NCBI GenBank assembly: GCA_020631035.1
Contig: JAHDIA010000466.1
Span: forward strand, 1 to 5,259
Direction of reading: 5' to 3'
DNA: 5,259 nt
DNA from: Chitinophagales bacterium
GTDB lineage: Bacteria; Bacteroidota; Bacteroidia; Chitinophagales; UBA2359
In this document: positions 1 through 4,821 of the stretch, one piece after another
How the letters are laid out: every line of letters starts with the position of its first letter
How positions within the stretch are numbered: position 1 is the stretch's first letter
The notes under the pieces: model-generated
What the model was told of the DNA's origin: nothing
Seen by the model: only the letters and a program-made list of their open reading frames with translations
The model's database searches: none
Position numbers and translations under genes: made by a program

Positions 1-36
1 GATTCGTAGTGCTCCACAATTGTGCGTTCGATACAT
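1..36 (-). CDS. aspS: Aspartyl-tRNA synthetase, N-terminal fragment (runs off the left edge)
   Basis: Reading the minus strand from an ATG at 36 towards the window edge gives MYRTHNCGALRI with no stop. This matches the characteristic opening of bacterial AspS (M-[YL]-RTHxCGxLR), which leads into the anticodon-binding OB-fold domain. AspS charges tRNA-Asp with aspartate in the cytoplasm. Only 12 of roughly 580 expected residues are present, so the call rests on the motif alone, but that motif is distinctive. A Bacteroidota -7 box lies about 55 bp upstream on the same strand, which fits a gene with its own promoter. The next gene upstream on this strand (277-1488) is separated from it by a hairpin terminator. 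Confidence 0.72.
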   Translation of the reverse strand, partial: MYRTHNCGALRI

Positions 37-90
37 GCTTAGATGGGTTGTGTTTTATTAATTAAAATGATAATATCAGAAACAATGCCA

Positions 91-98
91 CAAAAATA
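91..98 (-). promoter_or_regulatory. Probable -7 box of the aspS promoter
   Basis: On the minus strand this reads TATTTTTG, an exact match to the Bacteroidota -7 consensus TAnnTTTG. It lies 54 bp upstream of the aspS start at 36, leaving a leader of about 45-50 nt. No clear TTG -33 element sits 17-23 bp further upstream, so only half of the promoter is visible. Confidence 0.45.
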
Positions 99-185
99 CA
101 CCTTCTGTATGAATTTTGCAGGATTCGGGGAAAATAAGTAAAGGCTAAAATAGAGCATAAATGTTCAGTATTCGCGGATTAAATC

Positions 186-222
186 AAAAAAGCCATCTGA
201 ACGGAATCCAAATGGCTTTTTT
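186..222. terminator. Bidirectional intrinsic terminator
   Basis: AAAAAAGCCAT (186-196) and ATGGCTTTTTT (212-222) are perfect 11-bp inverted copies around a 15-nt loop. The stem carries a T tract on its 3' side in both orientations. It begins about 55 bp past the stop of the minus-strand gene ending at 277 and lies upstream of the aspS promoter, so its main role is probably to end the 277-1488 transcript and insulate aspS from it. Confidence 0.85.
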
Positions 223-276
223 GTACAGAACGTAAAGAACGAAGAAGTTACAAGTTTTGTATAGTTAGGATTAATT

Positions 277-1488
277 TCATTGAATCATCACTTTTTCGAC
301 GATTTGTTGACCTTGTGTTTTAATTTTTAGGAAATAAATGCGATTGGCATATTGGTGACTGGCAATATCCAATCGTCCATTAAAAGTATCTGGTGCAAAG
401 CTGTCTACCAAATTTCCCTCTTGGTCAAACAATTCAATCTTGACATTGCTTGTTTCTTGCGGTCCAAAAATATGCAATTGATTGGAAGTGTGATTTTGGA
501 TGAGTTTCCAAGTATTATTGCTTTGCCATTGCTCAAATCCCTCCAACCAACGTTCCACCCCATCGGTTTTCATTAACAAAAAATTGATGGGTTGGGTCAT
601 ACTTAAATACCTGCCTGCCTTCGGAAAATAGCCCAGTGTATCCTCTACAGTGGTTTCAAATGCACTGGCGATTAGCTGGTTGATGTCGGTACTCCACTGC
701 TCCCTAGACTTTGCCAGTCTGTCGAGATATGGTCGCAAAATGGCATCCCGTTTTTGCATATAGGCTTGCATATTCTCTGTCTTCTCTTTTTGGGCAGCCT
801 TGATTTCACTCAGTTTTGCCTTACACTTTCTCACCTCCATTCTATCTGCCCCTGAGCTTCTCAGTTTTTGACAAGCTTTGGTTTCTTGATTGAGTTGTTC
901 CGTCAATGAAGTCATTTCGGAATGGTAAATTTTAAAAAGGGCAGTATCCTCTTTGGGTAATTGTTTGTTGAGTTCTACACGCTCTCGGCTAACGACTGGA
1001 TAAACGTTGTGATTGAGGTAACTCCCTATTTCGACCCCAAGTGCTTTCTTTTTTTCTTTTTCCAGGCTAGGAATTAAGCCTGCTTGTTCCGATTTGAGCA
1101 ATTTGCCAAATTCCTTGATTTGATCTTGTGAGAGTATGTCAAACAATTCGATTTCCCTAGCTTTTAATATGGTTCTTATGGCTTTTTGTTGGCTTTGAAC
1201 ATTTTTGAATTTTCTCTTTTTGGTATTGGCGAGTTGTTTATTGTAAGAAATGTATATATCCGCCACAAATGCAATGGTTTCGTCGTCCATCCCCATCTTT
1301 TTGCCTGCTGCTTCAATAATGCTCTCCATCCTTTCCTGCTTTACTTCATCTTGTTGGGCGTGCAAGCCTACTCCCCAACACAATACAAGCAAACAAATGC
1401 CTAATAAGGGAATAAAGTACAAGCTTGTCCATAGAGCTAAATTCCATAAAAATACTGGTCTATTCCCCTTCATAGGTACATTTTTCAT
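277..1488 (-). CDS. Secreted helical LTxxQ (Spy/CpxP-like) protein with T9SS type A sorting domain
   Basis: The open frame runs back to an ATG at 1584, but a promoter match at 1506-1536 and the signal peptide favour a start at 1488 (403 aa) or at 1473. From 1488, residues 1-44 form a signal peptide: a short basic start, a long hydrophobic stretch, and a likely cleavage after GLHA before QQDE. The mature part is helical and charged. Around residues 116-130 it carries LSQDQIKEF, resembling the LTxxQ motif of the Spy/CpxP envelope chaperones and stress sensors. Residues 186-268 are probably coiled coil. Its only mature cysteines (206 and 222) could form a disulfide. The last ~65 residues resemble a T9SS type A sorting domain (ELFDQEGNLV, then YFLKIKTQG, ending VEKVMIQ), which would direct export across the outer membrane. 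Secretion is well supported. The Spy/CpxP relationship is an inference from one motif and helix pattern, and the client is unknown. A terminator follows at 186-222. Confidence 0.6.
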   Translation of the reverse strand: MKNVPMKGNRPVFLWNLALWTSLYFIPLLGICLLVLCWGVGLHAQQDEVKQERMESIIEAAGKKMGMDDETIAFVADIYISYNKQLANTKKRKFKNVQSQQKAIRTILKAREIELFDILSQDQIKEFGKLLKSEQAGLIPSLEKEKKKALGVEIGSYLNHNVYPVVSRERVELNKQLPKEDTALFKIYHSEMTSLTEQLNQETKACQKLRSSGADRMEVRKCKAKLSEIKAAQKEKTENMQAYMQKRDAILRPYLDRLAKSREQWSTDINQLIASAFETTVEDTLGYFPKAGRYLSMTQPINFLLMKTDGVERWLEGFEQWQSNNTWKLIQNHTSNQLHIFGPQETSNVKIELFDQEGNLVDSFAPDTFNGRLDIASHQYANRIYFLKIKTQGQQIVEKVMIQ

Positions 1489-1505
1489 AAGTGGATGGCA
1501 AAAAC

Positions 1506-1536
1506 CAAAAATACCACTTCCCCATTCAAGAAACAA
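1506..1536 (-). promoter_or_regulatory. Bacteroidota-type promoter of the 277-1488 secreted-protein gene
   Basis: On the minus strand TTG (1536-1534), a 20-bp spacer and TATTTTTG (1513-1506) match the Bacteroidota consensus (TTG, 17-23 bp, TAnnTTTG). Transcription would begin near 1500, just upstream of the ATGs at 1488 and 1473 and downstream of the ATG at 1584. That excludes the longest start if this is the real promoter. Confidence 0.55.
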
Positions 1537-1645
1537 GCAGTTCTTTAATAATTTTTCGGATTCTTTTTCACTAATATGAAGCATTCTTTTTATAAGTCAT
1601 TGTATATCAGAAGCGTCGGATGAGCGGGTGGATAAACGCTTGTAC

Positions 1646-1674
1646 GAAGTATGAAGTATGCGCTGGTTAACCAG
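1646..1674. repeat. Tandem GAAGTAT pair next to a 12-bp perfect palindrome
   Basis: GAAGTAT occurs twice in tandem (1646-1652 and 1653-1659), followed four bases later by the perfect palindrome CTGGTTAACCAG (1663-1674). The block lies in the divergent gap between the secreted-protein gene and the exosortase gene, about 100 bp upstream of the latter. A dyad in this position could be a regulator-binding site, or the block could be a remnant of a dispersed intergenic repeat. No function can be assigned from sequence alone. Confidence 0.35.
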
Positions 1675-1775
1675 ACTGAACGCAGCCATGATGTAATGAC
1701 GCTGCAAAATAAAAAAGCTTAAAAACTTCCCGATTCGCTCAATTTTCCCGAACTTTAAGTTTCTTGTAATTCTAC

Positions 1776-2384
1776 ATGTCAACCAAGCTTTTTATGGCGA
1801 AGAAACAAAATCAAAACGAAACTCCTGTAGCAAGTATCAATACAAATAACTCATCCAGAACTGGACTGGCGAAATTTTGGTATGATCGCTCACCTGTATT
1901 GAGATATATAGTGCTTTTTATCCTATTAATGGCTATTTTTTATATGTTTTGGGCAACTCAATGGTTTCACGATTATTTTGTGAGTACCTTAACCAAAATA
2001 GACGCCAAATTGGCAAGTGTTTTTCTCAACCTCTTTGGCTATGGTACCGAAGCCATTGGCACAACAGTCAAATCTCCTAATATGACTGTCAATGTCAAAA
2101 CAGGCTGTGACGGTGTAGAAGCTATGGCACTTTTTGCCAATGGAATCATTGCTTATGCTGCTCCACTTGGACACAAACTAAAAGGTATTTTTTGGGGTTT
2201 GTTGTTCTTGTTTACTGTAAATTTGATAAGAGTGATTCACCTATGGTTGTCGGGTTTGTATATGCCTGAATATTTTGAGTTTTTCCATTCCAACTTCTGG
2301 CAATTTGCGTTTATCCTTATTTCCCTTGTCACTTGGGCAGTTTGGATCAATAGAATTCGCAGAAAAGAAAAAATAAGTGGATAA
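1776..2384 (+). CDS. Exosortase/archaeosortase-family protein (XrtX- or XrtF-like candidate)
   Basis: This is a 202-aa integral membrane cysteine transpeptidase-like protein. Exosortases recognise short C-terminal signals (a PEP-CTERM type motif, a membrane helix and a basic tail) and process the substrate at the cytoplasmic membrane. The signature residues are visible. C111 sits in TGCDGVEAM, R152 in NLIRVIHLW, and H171 in FFHSNFWQF, matching the Cys-Arg-His triad spread over successive helices. Hydrophobic segments lie at about 43-62, 115-130, 137-158 and 173-192, and the C-terminus is basic (RIRRKEK). A second start at 1794 (MAKKQNQNE) is equally plausible and would shorten it by six residues. 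Its stop overlaps the next gene's ATG (TAATG), indicating translational coupling. Small Bacteroidota exosortases travel with one membrane partner (XrtF- or XrtX-associated). The partner here points to that group, but the subfamily is not certain from memory. No substrate is visible in the window. Confidence 0.85.
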   Translation: MSTKLFMAKKQNQNETPVASINTNNSSRTGLAKFWYDRSPVLRYIVLFILLMAIFYMFWATQWFHDYFVSTLTKIDAKLASVFLNLFGYGTEAIGTTVKSPNMTVNVKTGCDGVEAMALFANGIIAYAAPLGHKLKGIFWGLLFLFTVNLIRVIHLWLSGLYMPEYFEFFHSNFWQFAFILISLVTWAVWINRIRRKEKISG

Positions 2385-3082
2385 TGATTAATATTAAGTC
2401 ACTTATCATCTTTATTGTCAGTTTCATTGTCATTCTAGGAGTGCTCAATTTTTTGATTCCTAGTACTGGGATAGACAAATGGTACAATAAGAAATTTATT
2501 GAATGGGGTGAGCAGTTTTATGATGGATGGGGGCAAACCCACAATGGCAATGTCAGTTTTGAGAAAGCTCCTCGAACCAAACTCAATAAGTTTTTCAAAC
2601 ATCCTTTCAAAACATATGATGATCAGGTGCAAATCAAAATCATCAATCAGGAACACATAGATGAGGGTATACGCAAAGCTCGTAGAACTGGGGCAACTGC
2701 TGTAAATGTAGATCACGCCGAATTTACCATGGATACTTGGCAATTTGCCATGCTGCCCCTCATGCTCATTATTGCACTCATACTTGCCACGCCCATCTCT
2801 ATTCCACGACGGCTTATTTCAATGGTTTTGGGCCTCTTGCTTATGAATCTCTTTCTGGCATTCCGTTTTTGGGTACGATTTGTCACTGAAGTCAACCGAC
2901 ATGGTTGGCTTGGTGTGGGTAGTTTGGGCGATACTGGAAAATGGCTCATTACCCATCTCAATACCATTTTTATGTTTTTTGGTATTAGTATGATTGTTGC
3001 GGTCGTCATTTGGATCATCACAACGCTTCGCCCTAAAGATGCCCATTTGTTTTGGACTCCTTTGGAAGAGGTTGAGGCTTGA
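2384..3082 (+). CDS. Exosortase-associated membrane protein (putative)
   Basis: This 232-aa protein has an N-terminal membrane anchor (residues 5-25), a soluble segment of about 90 residues (26-117) that is probably extracytoplasmic, and three further helices at about 119-139, 143-161 and 191-213. The C-terminal tail is short and acidic (LEEVEA). Between helices 3 and 4 lies a loop with a conserved-looking RFWVRFVTEVNRHGW stretch. Its ATG overlaps the exosortase stop by one base, so the two are almost certainly co-translated. It probably assists the exosortase, for example in complex assembly or substrate handling, as the dedicated small partners of Bacteroidota exosortases are thought to do. 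That role is inferred from position and topology. I see no catalytic motif, and an XrtX-associated membrane protein is the most likely family label. Confidence 0.6.
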   Translation: MINIKSLIIFIVSFIVILGVLNFLIPSTGIDKWYNKKFIEWGEQFYDGWGQTHNGNVSFEKAPRTKLNKFFKHPFKTYDDQVQIKIINQEHIDEGIRKARRTGATAVNVDHAEFTMDTWQFAMLPLMLIIALILATPISIPRRLISMVLGLLLMNLFLAFRFWVRFVTEVNRHGWLGVGSLGDTGKWLITHLNTIFMFFGISMIVAVVIWIITTLRPKDAHLFWTPLEEVEA

Positions 3083-3172
3083 TTTGAAAATTTTCTTTGT
3101 TCTTTTTGGGGACGGAACGTTTTGGGCTTCCTTTGCATGGTGTGTCCCCGCTATCCACTTTTACTCCTCGTT

Positions 3173-3196
3173 TAGGGCGAATACAATTCGCCCCTA
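3173..3196. repeat. REP-like hairpin, GGGCGAAT / ATTCGCCC
   Basis: GGGCGAAT (3175-3182) and ATTCGCCC (3186-3193) are perfect 8-bp inverted arms around a 3-nt loop, with an outer TA pair extending the symmetry imperfectly. A second, degenerate GGGC...GCCC pair follows at about 3219-3242. GC-rich hairpins of this look recur between genes in many Bacteroidota and other bacteria. This one sits between convergent genes, where it could protect or end the transcript of the exosortase operon. There is no T tract after it, so I do not call it a classical terminator. Confidence 0.5.
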
Positions 3197-3290
3197 CTGC
3201 GGGGTAAGCGTTTCTATCGGGCGTATTTGGAATGTTTTGCCCTTCGTACAATGGCATATTTTTATGCCTACATATAAAAACAACATTTAA

Positions 3291-3328
3291 TCAAGGATAC
3301 AAATTATGTTTGGGGTCTAACCAACGTA
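3291..3328 (-). pseudogene. Detached 3' end of the 3475-3888 gene, cut off by the foldback element
   Basis: On the minus strand, in the frame that continues from the gene on the other side of the element, this stretch encodes RWLDPKHNLYP and a TGA stop (3293-3291). Deleting the 161-bp element plus one TA copy joins codon ATA (I133) directly to CGT TGG TTA GAC, giving an uninterrupted 144-aa protein. A motif ending in WLDPxHxLYP after a GRVHGF-type strand is what I recall for this type of protein, which supports the idea that the tail belongs to it. It has no start of its own and is not expressed as part of the current protein. Confidence 0.85.
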
Positions 3329-3491
3329 AGTAGTGTGACAAATTTATCTTAATATTTTATGATGGCTTCTTTTTGGCTTCTACTGCGTTGAAAATACTCG
3401 CCTTAGCTCTGCTAGGACTCCGTTTTTCGCCTTGTAGAAACACAAAAACAAACTCATCAAAAATGTAACCTTAATTATGTCACACTACTTA
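3327..3491. mobile_element. 161-bp MITE-like foldback element with TA target duplication
   Basis: The element proper is 3329-3489, bounded by perfect 12-bp terminal inverted repeats AGTAGTGTGACA (3329-3340 and 3478-3489) and flanked on each side by TA (3327-3328 and 3490-3491). Inverted symmetry continues imperfectly along its whole length. For example, TTCTAC (3378-3383) pairs with GTAGAA (3434-3439), and CCTTAGC (3401-3407) pairs with GCTAGG (3411-3416) around an apex at 3408-3410, which is the centre of the element. It encodes no transposase, so it must have been moved by one elsewhere. TA duplication is the hallmark of the IS630/Tc1-mariner group, the likely source. Removing it with one TA restores the host reading frame, which fixes the boundaries firmly. 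Confidence 0.87.
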
Positions 3492-3888
3492 TGTAATACA
3501 CACTACCTATTAAAAAACCGTGTACCCTTCCATACTCATTTGCAGTCAACTCAAATTGATAGGGTTTGTTTACGAGTTGCTCTTCATTGTTTAACCCAAA
3601 ATTATCTTCTGTTGTATCCCCCCAATCAATAGGATGTATTCTCAATGCAGAGCTTCGATTTGCATAAAACTCTCCAATTGTAATTGTAGAAATTGCTTTG
3701 AGTCGTTCAATCAATACATTAAAGTAATCAACATTACCAATAAAAGGATCAAACTTATCTTCTACAACAACAAAGTACTTTAATGAAAAACTCAACAATT
3801 CGCTGTGATTTATTTCTATAGCCTGTTTTGCTTTGGCTAAAGGAGAAGCTTGTAAATGTTTGGGTTTTTTAAATTTTTTCTTAGCCAC
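3475..3888 (-). CDS. Partner of the Panacea protein, C-terminally truncated by an inserted element
   Basis: The present frame encodes 137 residues, of which 133 are native. The last four (SSVT) and the stop come from the terminal repeat of the foldback element. The intact version would be 144 aa. The N-terminus is very basic (MAKKKFKKPKHLQ), followed by a mixed domain with SLKYFVVVEDKFDPF (35-49), YFNVLIERLKAIST (55-68), ALRIHPIDW (81-89) and the strand-rich PYQFELTANEYGRVHGFLIGSVYYI (109-133). I recognise the last block and its lost WLDPKHNLYP as a conserved hypothetical family, but know no biochemical activity for it. The start is GTG, overlapping the Panacea gene by 8 nt (GTGGCTAA), so the pair is translationally coupled. 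The context makes it a candidate toxin or effector of a Panacea-type toxin-antitoxin pair, which is inference only. Loss of the final strand or tail may have disabled it. Confidence 0.78.
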   Translation of the reverse strand: MAKKKFKKPKHLQASPLAKAKQAIEINHSELLSFSLKYFVVVEDKFDPFIGNVDYFNVLIERLKAISTITIGEFYANRSSALRIHPIDWGDTTEDNFGLNNEEQLVNKPYQFELTANEYGRVHGFLIGSVYYISSVT

Positions 3889-4369
3889 TTACAAGAAATT
3901 CTTTGTAGTATTCAATCATTGAACGATCTGAAATAATATTATCAGAAGGTTCATCTTTTGCTAGTCCTGTCCTTGCCAACTGCCAAGGTTTTTCAGAATG
4001 AGTCAATTTTTCTAATTCAAATGCAGTCAATCCAAAATATTCATCTACAACATCTTGTAATAATTCACACTGCTCAGGGCTAACGATCTCATTGCAAAAA
4101 TGTTCAATATACTCTTGATTTAAGGAGTCTTTTGCAATAGGTCGCCAACCAAAATGCCTCAATTCTGAATAAACTTCTGGTAAAACTGGTCCATGTACCC
4201 AAGCTTGAAATGTTCCTTCAAAAAGTCTTGTCTCAAAATATGCTAAATGCCAAGCTTGCGCATAATACAAAAGCTTTTGTAATTTTAAATTAGATAATAA
4301 ATTCCCTGTCTCATTCGATAATGCAATGAAATAATCTACTATCTTCTTATATTCTGTAACTTTAATCAT
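3881..4369 (-). CDS. Panacea domain (DUF4065, SocA-like) protein, probable antitoxin
   Basis: This 162-aa protein spans a complete Panacea domain. The signature blocks appear in order: LSNLKLQKLLYYAQAWHLAY (25-44), FQAWVHGPVLPEVYSELR (54-71), FELEKLTHSEKPWQLAR (117-133) and the C-terminal ISDRSMIEYYKEF (146-158). Members include SocA of Caulobacter, a proteolytic adaptor that delivers its toxin to ClpXP, and antitoxins that neutralise many unrelated toxins. The protein should be cytoplasmic, with no signal or membrane segment. It is the first gene of a two-gene operon, with the partner's GTG start overlapping its last codons by 8 nt, the arrangement expected if it neutralises the downstream product. 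The domain assignment is firm, but the antitoxin role here is by family and context. Some Panacea proteins are phage- or plasmid-borne and have other roles. No clear promoter was found upstream. Confidence 0.88.
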   Translation of the reverse strand: MIKVTEYKKIVDYFIALSNETGNLLSNLKLQKLLYYAQAWHLAYFETRLFEGTFQAWVHGPVLPEVYSELRHFGWRPIAKDSLNQEYIEHFCNEIVSPEQCELLQDVVDEYFGLTAFELEKLTHSEKPWQLARTGLAKDEPSDNIISDRSMIEYYKEFLVSG

Positions 4370-4409
4370 ACCTTTTAATAACGTTATAGAATTCCAAATT
4401 GTTCCTCAA

Positions 4410-4742
4410 TCACAACGGAATCACTGGATCAATAAAACACGAACCAATCGACATTTTATCATCTGTACCATCGGCATAAAAAACGGTAAAGGTGACTCGC
4501 CCTTTTTTGACATAGCCATCCATAATGATGCGTCTTCCATCTTCTGAAATTTCGCCCTCGATGGGTTGGTCGTCTTTTTCGTAACGGAGATTTTTTATAG
4601 AAATGGCTGGTTTGTCTAGGTACATTTGGTGCTGTTTGATGGAGCGAATCTCTTCATCACCCAAAGGTTCTGATTGGGCAAAGGTTTCAGTAGAAAGTGT
4701 CAAGCCTCCTAGTATAAACAACAAAGCAAATAGGTATCTCAT
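4410..4742 (-). CDS. Small secreted protein of unknown function
   Basis: The 110-aa product starts with a clear signal peptide: MRYL, a hydrophobic core LFALLFILGGLTL and a probable cleavage after ETFA before Q23. The mature ~88 residues contain a basic/acidic mix and a strand-rich stretch (SIKNLRYEKDD, RRIIMDGYVKKGRVTFTVFYADGTDD), compatible with a small beta-sandwich periplasmic or surface protein. There is one mature cysteine (103) near the C-terminus and no sorting domain. I do not recognise the family. It is divergent from scoB and separated from the Panacea operon downstream by a short gap of about 40 bp, so read-through into that operon is possible. No good promoter is visible for it. 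Confidence 0.65.
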   Translation of the reverse strand: MRYLFALLFILGGLTLSTETFAQSEPLGDEEIRSIKQHQMYLDKPAISIKNLRYEKDDQPIEGEISEDGRRIIMDGYVKKGRVTFTVFYADGTDDKMSIGSCFIDPVIPL

Positions 4743-4754
4743 GAGTTTGTATTT

Positions 4755-4782
4755 TTGAAGTTGAAGATTTGTTGTATTTTTG
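4755..4782 (+). promoter_or_regulatory. Bacteroidota-type promoter of scoB
   Basis: TTG (4755-4757), a 17-bp spacer and TATTTTTG (4775-4782) match the consensus TTG, 17-23 bp, TAnnTTTG. Transcription would begin near 4789, giving an AT-rich leader of about 33 nt before the scoB ATG at 4822. A second identical TATTTTTG at 4750-4757 overlaps the -33 element and could be an alternative upstream box. Confidence 0.55.
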
Positions 4783-4821
4783 GTTTAAATTAATGCAAAA
4801 TAATCAAAAAAGAAAATTACA

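Noticed and set aside
1756..1763. Promoter -7 box TAAGTTTC for the exosortase operon
   Set aside because: The last consensus base differs and there is no TTG at the right distance upstream. It is also only 12 bp before the first possible start.
1597..1782. Minus-strand 61-residue open frame in the divergent gap
   Set aside because: It overlaps the exosortase start, has no domain or signal, and its C-terminal half reads through the tandem and palindromic repeats. It looks like a by-product of repeat sequence.
2713..3138. Minus-strand 141-residue open frame
   Set aside because: It lies antisense over the exosortase-associated membrane protein. It is rich in Arg, Lys, Ser and Thr with no recognisable family, while the plus frame has clear membrane helices.
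3033..3290. Plus- and minus-strand open frames across the end of the exosortase operon
   Set aside because: They run through hairpin repeats and overlap a real gene, with no recognisable protein features.
3327..3491. CRISPR array or attachment site
   Set aside because: The repeats are a single inverted pair with full-length internal symmetry, not direct repeats with spacers. There is no integrase or tRNA gene nearby.
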